In this document: positions 1-11,383 of the stretch, in pieces | Position numbering within the stretch: the first letter of the stretch is position 1 | Layout: the number at the start of each line of letters is the position of its first letter | NCBI RefSeq assembly: GCF_050003625.1 | Contig: NC_134399.1 | Span: forward strand, 151,398,473-151,462,472 | Source: Haematobia irritans | Lineage: Eukaryota; Arthropoda; Insecta; Diptera; Muscidae | Direction: 5' to 3' | Length of the DNA: 64,000 nucleotides | Position numbers and translations under genes: made by a program | The notes under the pieces: model-generated | What the model was told of the DNA's origin: nothing | The model's input: the letters and a program-made list of their open reading frames with translations, nothing else | Databases searched by the model: none

Positions 1-996
1 AGAAGCAAATTTCATCCGATCCGGCTGAAATTTGGTACATGGTGTTAGTATATGGTCTCCAATGACCACGCAAAAACTGGTCCACATCGGTCCATAATTA
101 TATATAGCACCCATATAAACCGATCCCAAGATTTGACCTCCAGAGACTCTTGGAAGTCCCAAATGCATCTGATTCAGTTGAAATGTGGTACGTGGTGTTA
201 ATATATGGCCTCAAACACCCATGCAAAAATTGGTGGAAATCGGTCCATAATTATATATAGCCCCTATATAAGCCAATCCCCAGATTTTACCTCCGGAGCC
301 CCTTGGAAGAGCAAAATCCATCCGATTCGGTTGAAATCTGGTACGTGATGTTAGTATATGGTATCCCACTATCATGCAGGAATTGGTTCATATCAGTCCA
401 TAATAATATATGGTCCCCATATAAACCCATCCCAAACCCATTGACCTCCGCTGCCTTTTGGAGAAGCTACATTCATCCGATCTGGTTGAAATTTGGTACG
501 TTGTGGTAATATATGATATTTAACAGCCATGCCAAAAGTTGTCCATATCAGTCCATAATCATATGTAGCCCCCATATAAACCGATCCAGAGATTTGGTTT
601 TGAAGCCTCATGGTGGAGCAAATTTCATACGAGTCAGTTGAAATTTGGTACATTGTGCTAGTATATGGCCGTTAACAACCATGCCTAACTAGGTCCATAT
701 CGGTCTATAGTTATATATAGCCCTCAGATAAATCGATCCCCAATCACACAAAAATTGGTCCATATCAAATTCATAATTATACATAGCCCCCATATAAGCG
801 ACCTCCATATTTCAATTCTGGCTCTCTACCACGTATAGACTCACAATTTAGAAAACGATGTTAAGAAGTTTTAAAATACCACAACCCAAGTAATTCGATT
901 GTGGATGACAGTCTTTCGTAGAATTTTCTACGCAATCCATGGTGGAGGGTACATAAGATTCGGCCTGGCCGAACTTACGGCCATATATACTTGTTT
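1..996 (+). mobile_element. HINE-like (Helentron-associated) element, 3' part
   Basis: The window opens inside an array of decayed ~153-bp repeats, each carrying TATATAGCCCCCATATAAAC and a TGAAATTTGGTAC block. The 3' terminal block follows (CCATGGTGGAGGGTACATAA, then TTCGGCCTGGCCGAA, ending in ACTTGTTTT). TTCGGCC/GGCCGAA folds as a tight hairpin, as expected for a Helitron/Helentron 3' end. The 5' end lies outside the window. No coding capacity is seen. Confidence 0.75.
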
Positions 997-1249
997 TAAT
1001 TTGGTTTATAAAGTCGTAACCATAACGTTTTCAGATCATGAATACTGGTTGTTATTTTTACAACGCATGGTGTCATTTTATCGTTGTCAGATTGACACCG
1101 CATGTTCTCAGTTTGACACATGTGTGTTGATTCACTTTCATGAACGTTCGAATCGTTTTTAAATGAGCACGCCGTGCATGATTTTTTCTATGAGTGTATA
1201 GGCCTTACCAAATGGACCGATAAAAACTAAATCATATACACTTTTTTGT
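997..1249. other. No gene recognised
   Basis: AT-rich sequence between two element remnants. I see no gene, RNA or repeat signature that I can name. Confidence 0.5.
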
Positions 1250-2165
1250 GGGTCTAAAATACCAGTAAAACCAGAATTTCTAGAAACCCTAGGAGTTAAA
1301 TAGAGAGATCGGTCTAATGGAGCCTATGCCAAAAGCATCAAGGAATACACATAGTACTCAGCACATCTAATTTTAGTTCTAGAATCTAGACCCCTAATCG
1401 GAGGGCCGGTTTATAAGGGGGGCTATATCAAAAACTGTACCGATACACTATATATTCGCACACCTCTATATGGTCCTTGAATACCTCTAGATTTCCAATT
1501 TCAGACGAATTGGGTAAAAACTACGGATTCTAGAAGGCCAAGAAGAGATCGGTCTATATGGGAGCTACATCAAAACATGGACCGGTACTCACCATTTTCG
1601 GCACACCTTTTTATGGTCCTAGAATAGGTTAGTTTAGGTTAGGTTAGTTGGCAGCCCGATGTATCAGGCTCCCATACACTATTCAGTCCGTTGTGATACC
1701 ACATTGGTGAACTTCTCTCTTATCACTGAGTGCTGCCCTATTCAATGTTAAGCTCAATGACAAGGGACCTTCTTTTTATAGCCGGATCCGAATGGCATTC
1801 CACATTGCAGTGGAACCACTTAGAGAAACCCTCAGAAATGTCACCAGCATTACTGAAGTGGGATAATCCACCGCCGAGAAACTTTTTGGTGTTCGTTCGT
1901 ACAAGAATCGAATCCACGACCTTGTGTATGCAAGGCGGGCATGCTAACCGTTGCACCACGGTGGCTCCCTACCTGTAGATTTAAAATTACAGGCGAATTT
2001 GATAAAAACTACGGATTCTAGAAGCCCAAAAATAAAATCGGCAGATCGGTCTATATGGGGGCTATATCAAAACATAAAACTATACTCACCATTTTCAGCA
2101 CACCTCTTTATGGCCCTAGAATACCTCTAGATATCCAATTTCAGGCAAATTGTAGTGCAAACTTG
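1250..2165 (-). mobile_element. HINE central-repeat remnant, split by a SINE
   Basis: Four decayed repeat units start near 1303, 1404, 1548 and 2036. Each carries GATCGGTCTATATGGGGGCT and a CACCATTTTCGGCACACCTC block. The units read in minus orientation relative to the GTCC-microsatellite end. The last interval returns to about 153 bp once the SINE at 1627-1970 is removed. Neither terminus is present. Confidence 0.6.
1627..1970 (-). mobile_element. tRNA-headed SINE, copy 1
   Basis: On the minus strand the element begins with a tRNA-like head near 1970. Its A-box-like motif is TGGTGCAACGG and its B-box-like motif is GGATTCGATTC. The body contains GGCTATAAAAAGAAGGTCCC and ends at 1627 in a TTAGGTTAGGTTAG tail (plus-strand view). 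It interrupts a HINE repeat unit. Any frame read across it is a shadow of the SINE. Full copies here are about 350 bp. Confidence 0.8.
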
Positions 2166-2201
2166 GAGCGTCTCCAGTGAATTTTACATTGGCTTGTCAT
2201 A

Positions 2202-2350
2202 ACAGGTTGGCTGATAAGTCCCCGGTCTGACACATAGATGGCGTCGCTAGTATTAAATGCATATTATTTTTATATAGTACCAACCTTCAAATGATTCGTG
2301 TCAAAATTTGACGTCTGTAAGTCAATTAGTTTGTGAGATAGAGCGTCTAC
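2202..2350 (+). mobile_element. mariner (irritans-like) 5' terminus, solo
   Basis: ACAGGTTGGCTGATAAGTCC closely matches the known terminal repeat of irritans/Himar-type mariners and is preceded by TA. About 150 bp of untranslated leader-like sequence follows. No transposase start and no partner inverted repeat are seen, so this is a fragment. The subfamily is recognised from memory of the terminal repeat. Confidence 0.6.
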
Positions 2351-2509
2351 TTTTTAGGAAGCTCTTTTTTTGCTGGGAAGCTGCACAAAGGTTCCAAACT
2401 GCTTTTTTTTTTTGGAAAAACACCTCAAGTTTCACCAAAAAATTGTTAAGAATTGTTTCAGAAAAGGAACTTGGAACCATTGTACCCCTCATGAAAGTGG
2501 CTTGAGAGC

Positions 2510-2700
2510 GATGCGGAGATTTTGGTGGCCATTTATAAGCCATTCTTGGTTGACGCGAGCTGAGTGCGATAGTGTCGAGTTCTGTTGGAATGTCTATGAT
2601 CTGCAGACGAAATGTTTCTCTGCCCAGGGCTTCAATGCTGTCTTTACGACATTTTCCAGATAATATTCGGCATTTTTTAATCCCACGTGGATGATTACGA
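2510..2700 (-). pseudogene. Decayed Tc1/mariner-type transposase fragment
   Basis: Minus-strand translation gives NAEYYLENV, LKPWAEKHF, TFQQNSTLSHSAR and NQEWL, and then WPPKSP in another frame. These are the conserved blocks around the second and third catalytic residues of a Tc1/mariner-superfamily transposase. The usual catalytic Asp (QQD) is Asn here, a Trp codon has become TAG, and a frameshift separates NQEWL from WPPKSP. It is clearly dead. It may be unrelated to the mariner terminus at 2202, which belongs to a different subfamily. Confidence 0.6.
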
Positions 2701-3755
2701 CCGTTACGGCGGCCTACATTATTACCATGGAAGGTGTAAATTTTCATCTTACTTCTTTGGTAAGTAATTTCGATCATTTTGTTTGTTCACAAATATCCCC
2801 AATTTTCGTAAAAAAAAAACCAATACTGGTACTACTAATCACGGTATAGGTGTTGTTAGCACCTATATTTTTCTGTTTATTTTCATAATTGATTATGATT
2901 GTAAATATATAAATAAAATCACGGTAATGCCCAACTGTATGAGAAACAAGAGATTTATTGACATTTGTAGTCATATGTATTATTCCAGCCAAATATAAAG
3001 CAATCACCCTACCACGCTTGAATTCATTCACTAGTAATTATATATTTCTGAATGCAACATATCAAAAAGCTATTGTTAGCTTGTAAACAATATAATAAGC
3101 TGTCGCTGGAATAAATCTGGCAGATGTCAGACGAGTGGTGTTGAAATGAAAGCAACCAGAACTTGGTAAACTTTTAAATTTACCTTGGAAAAGTAGGGAA
3201 AATGTGCGTACCTGGGATGAATCTATTGTTTCCTTGGAATTATATTCAGCATTGTCTTTATTAATTTTTTTTTTCTAGCTATACTCTCATACTACATGTT
3301 AAAATCATTGCTTATACAGTTTTTTGTTATGAATAATTGCATCAATAAATGGTATTTCTCCTGGGGGAAATGCTAGAGAATAAATGCCCGTAAAATGGAA
3401 TGCATTTTTTTAAATCATCTTTGCATGAAATAATTTTATTGTCCATTTATTAATAGACTGCGATGACTGCCATCGGCGAAACCTGTTTGTTTGCTACATA
3501 AATAATAGCATTTCTCTAGATGCAAATGTTATTATTAGCATTGTGGTTCAATTTTTTCTACTATGAGCCATAGTTCTCATTCTCTGCATGGAGATTAAAA
3601 TTAATGGAATGCATGGGAATAAAAACAAATAAAAATTTTTGAATTAAAAAATTTTCCATTTATATGAAAAGAGAATAACGATACATCTTAGTTTTCTTAT
3701 CCTAGGATACCTTAATTTTATGTCTGCAGAAACATCTAATTGGAAGGTCCCATAA
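2701..3755. other. No gene recognised
   Basis: AT-rich DNA with poly-A/T runs and no supported gene. A short HINE repeat remnant (ACCATGTACCAAATTTCAG) lies at about 3758-3793. It appears to continue after the transposon at 4772-4790. Confidence 0.5.
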
Positions 3756-3795
3756 ACCATGTACCAAATTTCAGATGAAATGTTCACCTGCAATA

Positions 3796-4769
3796 AAGGG
3801 TGATACGGTCAAAATTTGGTCTAGGGAAAACGCGTGTAAATCGGTGAAATCGTTTATTTAAAAAATCAAATTAAATTTATTTTTCAAGTTCAATTAAAAT
3901 TCAGGAAAAATATTCAGTTTGGCTTTCGCTTTTCCAAATCCGAATTGCCGGGCCTCACGCTTGACACCTGCCATCAGATTTTGTACAGCCACCTTGTCCA
4001 CCTTCTTCGCTGCAGAAAGCCAGTTTGCCTTGAACTGCTGCTCGTCCTTAGCAGTTTTTTTGGTCTTCTTTAGGTTCCGCTTGACAATAGCCCAGTATTT
4101 CTCAATTGGGCGGAGCTCTGGCGTGTTGGGAGGGTTCTTGTCCTTGGGAACCACCTGCACGTTGTTGGCGGCGTACCACTCCATGGCCTTTTTTTCGTAA
4201 TGGCAAGATGCCAAATCCGGTCAAAACAGTACGGAACAACCGTGTTTCTTCAGGAAAGGCAGCAGACGTTTATTCAAACACTCTTTCACGTAAATTTCTT
4301 GGTTGACAGTCCCGGAAGCTATGACGGTTGTAGACGATACACCCAGCATATTTGCGGCATCTCGGAGAGAGAGGTTAGGGTTTCGCTTGAAACTACCGGC
4401 CACTCTCTTTGTCGTCTCAGCGGCTTCCGGTTTTCGATTTCCCCCCGATCCAGACTTCCTGGCTGTCGACAAACGTTCCCCAAACACTTTAATTACATTT
4501 GTAAGGGTTGATTTGGCAACTTTTAGCAATTTTGCCAGCTTTGCGTGCGAGTAGCTCGGATTTTCGCGATGCGCGAGCAAAATTTTCATACGCTGCTCTT
4601 CTTGCTTGGACGGCATTTTGACAACTGAAGAGTGAATTCCAAAATAAAAATAGGAGCAACATTCTACACACACACACCTTCAAAATGAGGGGTGTTCAGG
4701 TTTTTTAAATACAAATTTGAAAGAAATACGTCAAGTTTATATTGACCAAATTTTGACCGTATCACCCTT
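3796..4769 (-). mobile_element. Internally deleted Tc1/mariner element (DD37E-like)
   Basis: The 974-bp element has terminal inverted repeats of about 25 bp beginning AAGGGTGATACGGTC. TA dinucleotides at 3794-3795 and 4770-4771 are the expected target-site duplication. It is inserted in a decayed HINE repeat. It encodes a deleted transposase on the minus strand. Intact relatives would be about 1.3 kb, so this copy is non-autonomous. The inverted repeats still look nearly perfect. Confidence 0.9.
3894..4616 (-). pseudogene. Tc1/mariner transposase, deleted and with a nonsense codon
   Basis: Reading from ATG at 4616, residues ~18-45 and ~80-99 form the two helix-turn-helix motifs of a Tc1/mariner DNA-binding region, joined by a GSGGNRKP linker. 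After SSTTV (residue ~98) the sequence jumps to SGTVNQEIYVKECL, so the segment with the first catalytic Asp is missing (roughly 100 or more residues). Codon 132 (4221-4223) is TGA where Trp is expected before PDLASCHY. The second Asp (PDLASCHY) and the Glu of ELRPIEKYW remain, with 37 residues between them by my count. That spacing points to the DD37E group. The frame runs on to 3894, giving 240 residues against about 340 in the family. It would transpose only if supplied with transposase in trans. Confidence 0.85.
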
Positions 4770-5184
4770 TAGGCTCCGGCTATACCAAAACGTGGTCCGT
4801 TTACATTTACAAATCTACCAAATTAACAAATCCCAAACAAATTTGACTTTTTATACCCTCCACCATAGGATATAGTAAATTTGTCATTCCGTTTGTAACA
4901 CATCGAAATATTACTCTAAGACCCCATAAAGTATGTATATTCTGGGTCGTGGTGAAATTCTGAGTCGATCTAAGCTTGTCCGTCCGTCCGTCCCTCTGTT
5001 GAAATCACGCTAACTTCCGAACGAAAGAGGCTATCGACTTGAAACTTGGCACAAGTAGTTGTTATTGATGTAGGTCGGATGATATTGCAAATGGGTCATA
5101 TCGGTTCACTTTTACGTATAGCCCCCATATAAACGGACCCCCAGATTTGGCTTGCCAAGCCTCTAAGAGAAGCATATTTCATCT

Positions 5185-6050
5185 GAAATTTTAGACAAAC
5201 AAAGTTCGTTTCTCATTTGCTTTTCGCTGTAAGGAAGTGTATTTGGAAGAAAAGTATATACTTTTTGTGATAAACGTTTATTCTTTTCCAGGATGTAAAA
5301 ACAATTTCATAAAGACAAACTCCAAAACAAAAAAAACATTGTTTTCTTAATTGCATTTTCCCTAACATCTTTCTCACATCCACGAGTTTTTTAGTTCCTT
5401 TTCCTGTAATACCAACAATGTAGAAGAAATTATGCGATTTTATAATTTTTTTACCTTTCGCCTGGACGGAGATTCGAACCGCGGACCATGCATTTTGTAA
5501 GCCAACACACTAACCACTGAGCTATGTACCTGTTATGGTCATCAATAGATAAATATCCATATAAGTTATATTTATATAGCATAGCTTGCGGCGCCCACGA
5601 ACCGAATAAACAAAGTCTATTTAAAAGAAACAAACATTTAGTTTGGCACCGTGGAGCAGTGGTTGCTACGTCCGACTTGCATGCCAAGGGTCGTGGGTTC
5701 GATCCCTGCTTCGACCAAAGTTTTTTTGTTTTTTTTTTACATATATTCCAGATATGTTCGGAAGATTCGGAAAAAAATTTCAACATTACATTGTAGTATA
5801 TAAAATTTTAACTGTAAAATGTGTCTTATTAAAGACCTAAAGTCAGAAAAGAACAGTGTTTCATGTAAACGAAATGGACTGTGTTGTTCTTTCAAAAATA
5901 ACTTTTTTTTATTGAAAAAATAAAAATTTTGTAACAAACGAATTTTTTTGGTGATAAAATTTTAAAATTTTCGAGGCAATTCAAAAAACTCTAACAAAAG
6001 AAAAACGTTTTCGGTACACGTTTTCCAAACGTTTTTCTTTCTTTGGGTGT
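5185..6050 (+). mobile_element. tRNA-bearing MITE, copy 1 (left end truncated)
   Basis: Homologous to the copies at 13473, 57841 and 61006, but about 30 bp of the left terminus are missing. The right end CTTTGGGTGT has drifted from the family's CTTTGCGTG. Inside are a minus-strand tRNA-like module (about 5455-5535, B box GGTTCGAATCT, A box TAGCTCAGTGG) and a plus-strand module (5645-5717). It sits within a HINE repeat unit. No protein is encoded. Confidence 0.8.
5645..5717 (+). ncRNA. tRNA-like Pol III module in MITE copy 1
   Basis: A-box-like TGGAGCAGTGG, a CTTGCAT anticodon-loop-like segment and B-box GGGTTCGATCC are followed at 5721 by a run of seven T, a Pol III-type terminator. The acceptor arm does not pair well, so this is a tRNA-derived unit and not a functional tRNA. 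Transcription is inferred. Confidence 0.5.
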
Positions 6051-6145
6051 GGCTGAAATTTGGTATATGGTGTTGGTATATGGTAGCTAACAACCATGCA
6101 AATATTGGTCCACATCAGTCCATAATTATATATAGCCCCCATATA

Positions 6146-6406
6146 TAGGGAGCCACCGTGGTGCAATGGTTAGCATGCCCGCCTTGCATACACAAAGTCG
6201 TGGGTTCGATTCCTGCTTCGACCGAACACCAAAAGTTTTTCAGCGGTGGATTATCCTACCTCTGTAATGCTGATGACATTGCTGAGGGTTACAAAGCTTC
6301 TCTAAGTGGTTTCACTGCAATGTGGAACGCCGTTCGGACTCGGCTATAAAAAGGAGGTCCCTTGTCATTGAGCTTAACATAGATACATCGGGCTGCCACC
6401 TAACCT
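6146..6406 (+). mobile_element. tRNA-headed SINE, copy 2
   Basis: The head has A-box-like TGGTGCAATGG, a CTTGCAT loop and B-box GGGTTCGATTC. The body contains GGCTATAAAAAGGAGGTCCC. The tail GCCACCTAACCTAG carries the CCTAA-type 3' end. Direct repeats of AGCCCCCATATA type flank it (6134-6145 and 6407-6419), giving a target-site duplication of about 12 bp in the host HINE. The body is shorter than in the 350-bp copies because an internal segment before the tail is missing. Confidence 0.85.
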
Positions 6407-7046
6407 AGCCCCCCATATAAACCGATCCGCAGATTTGGATTGCGAAGGCTCTAAGAGAAGCTAATTTCATCCGATCCGTCCGAAATTTGGAACGTGGTGT
6501 TAGTATATGATCTCTAACAACCATGCCAGAATTGGTCAACATCGGTCCATAATTATATATAGCCGCCATATAAACCGATCCCCAGATTTGGCTTCCGGAG
6601 CCTCTTGAAGGAGCGAAATTCATCAGATACGGTTGAAATTTGGTACATTTCGCTAGTGTATGGTTGATAACAACCATGCCAAAACTAGTCCGTATCGATT
6701 TATATTATATAGCCCCAAATAAACCAATCCCCAATCACAGAAAAATCACGATTGCTACTCGAGCCAAAAATAATCTACCAAAATTTTATATTTCGATAGA
6801 AAATTTTGCCACAATTTTATATTTCTATACAAAATTTTTTCAAAATTTTATTTCTATTGAAAATTTTGTCAGAATTTTATTTCTGTAGAAAATTTTGTCA
6901 AAATGTTATTTCTATGGAAAATTTATGAAGCATTTCATAGTTGGAGAGGAATATTTTGTAAAATCTTCAACATAAGAATGCTACCAAACAGTAAACAATC
7001 TTCCATTTTTGGTAGCCTCGTGTTCATAATTGTATATAGCCCCCAC

Positions 7047-7297
7047 ACCCAGAGAAGGAATATGATCACCTCAAACATGTTTTAAGAGCAAAATGTTATT
7101 TTTGGGTGGTGACCATGTAACATGGTTTTCGCAACCATGTTATTTTCTCGGAAATCATGTATCTGATTTCGGAAAGCAGGTTATATTTGACGAGAAAATA
7201 ACATTTTAGTGACAAACATGTTACATGGCCACCATACAAAAATAACATTTTGCTCTTAAAACATGTTTGAGGTGATCACATTCCTTCTCTGCGTACA
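7047..7297. mobile_element. Fold-back MITE with ~50-bp inverted termini
   Basis: Left arm CAGAGAAGGAATATGATCAC and the following ~35 bp (through AAGAGCAAAATGTTATTTTT) are mirrored by the right arm ending GTGATCACATTCCTTCTCTG. A second, inner pair (ACATGTTAC/GTAACATGG) extends the fold. It is inserted into HINE sequence. No coding capacity. Confidence 0.85.
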
Positions 7298-7546
7298 TAT
7301 AAAGCTACCCCATTATTTCAATTCTGGCTCTATAATTACCGCACAAAAGTTCATATCGGTTCTTAATTATTTCTTCCCTATATATACCGGAAGATGATGT
7401 TAAGAAGTTTTAAGATGCCTTGCCATCGGCCACAGCCCAAGTAATTTGATTGTGGATGACCGTCTTTAGTAGAAGTTTCTACGCAATCCATGGTGGAGGG
7501 TACATGAGATTCGGCCTGGCCGATCTTACGGCCGTATATACTTGTT

Positions 7547-8499
7547 CTGTTTGTATTCAACTTTTTCTCAAACCCCCAAAGGATTAAAAATACTCTTCCA
7601 ATTCCAGCATTTAATTCTAATTGCCAAATTTGCACTTTGATTAATGATGAAGTGTTTAAATTTTTTTCGATAGACATTCGGTATTCTTTTAAATTTCATA
7701 GATGTCTTGTTTAAATTTGCAAGTAGTTCCCCATCCATTGCAAGCCACAGTTTATTTAACTATCCATCATGAACTACAAAATATTTTTCCTCTTTGAATC
7801 TAGACAATTGAATGAATTCAACAATAGACCTCTCCTTTTGTTAAATCTTCTGTAGACGATCTCTTGGTGGACATACTCTTTAATGTTCCTCCCATTCCAC
7901 CAACATAGACAACATTTGTTGAAGTTATAGAGTCTTTGCCTTGTGGCAAGAATCCCATTTCTTACTTTATGGCATTATTATTAGCACGTTTTATGTTTTC
8001 TTTCATTTTTTTCTCGAATTGTAAAAAATGCTTCATTTTTTTCTTCCGCATTTTCTTTTTATTTCTTTCCGGAGAAAATTTCGGTTTACCATTAAAAACC
8101 CCACAGTACATCGTTAGGCAACTCTTTGAAATGAATATTTGAATAAAATTGGTCTGGGTGAAAATCATAAATTCTACAATAGTTTTCATTCTGGAGAATT
8201 TGCAAAGATGTAAAAAAAATTTGATGTTGCAATATAAAAAAGTTTTCTTTTTATAGACATTCGAATTTTAGAGAAGTACTAGCTGCTGAATCATATGTTT
8301 CCCAAAGATAAAAGAGCTTGAATAAACGCAAGCAGATGTAAAAAATATATGAATTTACATTTTGGCAAAATCGAAACTATTGAGAGGATGGGAAATGTAT
8401 CAAAATATTCAATTAAGTTGAAATTATCAAAACATGATAATTGTCAAATATCACAGAAAGAAAATTTGAAAAGCATCTCTGGATCTTCCATCGATTTTC
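7547..8499. other. No gene recognised
   Basis: AT-rich sequence with T-rich tracts near 7980-8060. No supported gene. The short frames here lack any recognisable motif. Confidence 0.5.
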
Positions 8500-10840
8500 T
8501 TCACTTCCGATCACGGTTGCCACAGTTGGTAGAATTCTAACAAAAATGGTAGAGTCTTTACTGTTTGGTAGATTAGAAGAATTATTGATGCTTTGGAAGA
8601 TTTTGCAAAATATTCCTCTACAACTAAATAAAATTTTGACAAAATTTTCTATTGAAATAAAATGTTGACAAAATTTTCTATTGAAATAAAATGTTGACTA
8701 AATTGTCTATAGAAATAATATTTTGACAAAATTTTCTATTGAAATAAAATGTTGACAAAATTTTCTATAGAAATAAAATTTTGACAAAGATTTCTATAGA
8801 AAAAAAATGTTTTTGACAAAATTTTCTATAGAAATAAAATTTTGACAGAATCTATATATATAAAATTCAAATTATGTTTGTTTATTTGTTTGTTTGTTTG
8901 TTTGTTTATTTGTATGTTCCGGGTTGGCGCGAAAACGGCTGAACCGATTTACTTGAAACTTTCAGAGATCGTGGGGGGCACTCATGTGCTGAAAATAGGG
9001 TACCTCATTTTTTGACATATGGTCGCGGAGAGGAACCTCCCCTTTGTCCGACTTTTTGAAAATTAAACCAAACTTGACCGATTTGCACGAAGTTTTCAGG
9101 GATAGTAGGGGGTGATCCCTAGACAAAGATTCGCAATTTTTTTTTCGAAATTTGATCGGGAGGGGGTACCTCCCCTTAAGCGACTTTTTGTTTGTTTGTG
9201 TGGGCCGAGTTGGCTACGAAACGACTGAACCGATTTACTTGAAACTTTCAGAGATCGTAGGGGGCGTTCATGTGGTGAAAATAGGGTACCTCATTTTTTG
9301 ACACCTGGTCGCGGAGGGGGACCCCTTTGTCGGACTTTTTTAAATTCGGACCAAAGTTGACCGATTTGCTTGAAATTTTCATTGAAGGTTGGGGTTGGCA
9401 TCTGGACAAAGATCCGCTACTTTATATTTCGATATTTGGTGGCGGAGGGGGGCCTCCCCTTTGTTCGACTTTTTTTAAAGTACAGTGAAAAAACTAAAAT
9501 TCTCTAAATTATCTGAGATTTACAGAGAACATGTGATGAGGTTATGGAAATAATATGGGGTACCCGATGATTTCATATGTGGATGGGGAGGGGGACCTCC
9601 CCCTTGCCCTACTTTTTGAAACTTGGAACAAAATTATGCGATTTGCTGGAAATTTTCATTGAATGTTGGGGTTGGCATCTAGACAAAAATCCGCTACATT
9701 ATTTTTCGATATTTGGTCGGGGAGGGGGACCAGCCCTTTGCCAGACTTTTTTTTAAAGTACAGTGAAAACAAAACTAAACTCCCCCGACTGAAATTTTAC
9801 GGAAAAAATGGGTGAGGTTATGAAATTTATATCAGGTTCCTGATTTTTTAATAAAAATAAAACGGCATAGGGAGACATCCGCTTCTCTTAAGTACATGCA
9901 GAGAAACAATTAAACTTTACCGAGTTACTTGAAATTTACAGAGCACTTTGGAGAGATCGTAACCTCCGTCAACCGTAATAGTTGATACCTGATTTTGTGA
10001 TATTTGGACGGAAGAGAGGCCGCCCCTTTAGGCTTATAATTTGCTTGACATTTTCTGGGACGTTTACAAAAGATACGCTTTTCGACATTTGGTCGGGGAG
10101 GAGGCCCTCCTCTAAAACTGCAAAAAAAAATTTAAGTTTTCTTGAAATTTACAAAAGCAGTGGGGGAAGGTTATGAACGAAGAGGCAACCTTCCTTGCCC
10201 CACACTTGAAGGAGAGTTTCAAGAATTTTCAGGGAAGGTTAGGGGTGCTATTCACTACGGTGTTTGTCGATATTGTATCGGGGAAAGTGACGTCCCTTTA
10301 AAACAATACGGCAAAATTTAAACATCGCCGATTTACTTGAAATTTACAGGGAACGTGGGAGGAGGTGATTAAATTTATACATGATTTTTAAATTAGTATA
10401 TGATTTTTCGATATCTGGTTAGGGAAGGGGAAAATTGAAATAAACTCTGTCGATTTACTTCGATAGAATTTATAGGAACCAATGAGTAGTTGCGAAATTA
10501 ATATAGCCCAATAAACACAGGATGAGCGTTTTTCAAATGCAACACCTCTTCAGTTTGAGGGTAAATATCATTTTCAAAATAAATTCAACTTGACTTGAAA
10601 AAGCTCATCTTCAATTCATCTTCAAATTGTTTGCGAATTACAACCAATTTGGCAAAATGTTGACGAAAACTTTGAAAATGTGTTGAAGATAATTGGAGAA
10701 AACTTTGACAAAACACTACCCTGAAATGCAACGAAAAAACCACATGGTTTTCAATACTACTTTGGACAACAAAGTTCATGGAAGAAATACAAAAATGTGG
10801 ACATTTTTTAATAATCAATTGAAATTGCTTATAATAATTG

Positions 10841-10905
10841 GTAAGTAAAACTAAAACACGAAATTAAAACTTTAAGGAAGTCACTAAACTCAAATCTCTT
10901 TGCAG
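10841..10905 (+). other. Intron-like segment 1 (65 bp)
   Basis: It begins GTAAGT after ATTG and ends CTCTTTGCAG. A branch-point-like ACTAAACT lies about 20 nt before the acceptor. Length, donor and acceptor all fit a short dipteran intron. The flanks (GAAATACAAA-type upstream, ACTAAAATATTTGGATG downstream) recur around segment 2. Confidence 0.45.
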
Positions 10906-11070
10906 ACAACTAAAATATTTGGATGCTGATTCTTGGACACATTAAGAGGCTGGCCGATGAAAAATGGTAGTGGTTTATCGAGAAGAGAAAGTTTCCATAA
11001 ATCAAAGTGCAACCAAAAAAACTTGGTATTTATGCTTTTCCATATCAACAACTACTGGATGATAATTCGC

Positions 11071-11179
11071 AATTCACAAAATAACAAATTAAACCGATGA
11101 TGCGATATAAATTAAACTATCGATGTGATATAGTTTAATTTATATCGCATCATCGGTTTAATTTGTTATTTTGTGAATT
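11071..11179. repeat. Perfect 50-bp inverted repeat, 9-nt loop
   Basis: Arms 11071-11120 and 11130-11179 are exact reverse complements. They run from AATTCACAAAATAACAAATT to its mirror, separated by CGATGTGAT. The perfection contrasts with the decayed surroundings. Confidence 0.95.
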
Positions 11180-11319
11180 GAAATTGCTGGAAATTTATTC
11201 CAATTATCTGGACATCAAGTTCCTGAAAATTGCCAGTATTTTAATAACAACAATTTTGTAACACCAACGTTCTTGAGGAAATCACGAAGTACGTGGTCAG
11301 TTGGAAGAAATACAAATTG

Positions 11320-11383
11320 GTAAGTCAAAATAAAAAGTGAAATGAAAACATAATGGAAATCACAAAACTCGATTGTTTTGCAG
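11320..11383 (+). other. Intron-like segment 2 (64 bp)
   Basis: GTAAGT directly follows AAATTG, and the segment ends GATTGTTTTGCAG. It matches segment 1 in size, donor, acceptor and flanks (upstream GGAAGAAATACAAATTG, downstream AAACTAAAATCATTGGATG). This suggests that an exon-intron-exon unit was duplicated inside the nested element. Confidence 0.45.

Larger units (their letters stand above)
4848..7546 (+). mobile_element. HINE-like element carrying three nested insertions
   Basis: The 5' end is TTTTTATACCCTCCACCATAGG, with a CCGTCCGTCCGTCC microsatellite near 4980. The 3' end is GGTGGAGGGTACATGAGATT and ACTTGTTCT at about 7546. 153-bp repeat units are recognisable at 5100-5180 and 6050-6740. 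Nested inside are a tRNA-bearing MITE (5185-6050), a SINE (6146-6406) and a fold-back MITE (7047-7297). Removing these restores a plausible single HINE. No Rep/helicase coding is present. Confidence 0.8.

Noticed and set aside
2322..2777. 151-codon minus-strand frame
   Set aside because: It only partly follows the transposase reading (WPPKSP). The conserved blocks lie in another frame, so it is a shadow of a decayed transposase.
5455..5535. A functional tRNA gene on the minus strand
   Set aside because: A and B boxes are present, but the acceptor arm does not pair and the unit recurs within every MITE copy. Tagged as tRNA-like only.
6158..6349. Short protein starting MVQWLACPPCIHK
   Set aside because: A frame across the SINE tRNA head and body. 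It recurs with every SINE copy in this window.
8870..8925. (GTTT)n tract as an independent microsatellite
   Set aside because: It is the usual 5' region of this Helitron type and is covered by the Helitron entry.
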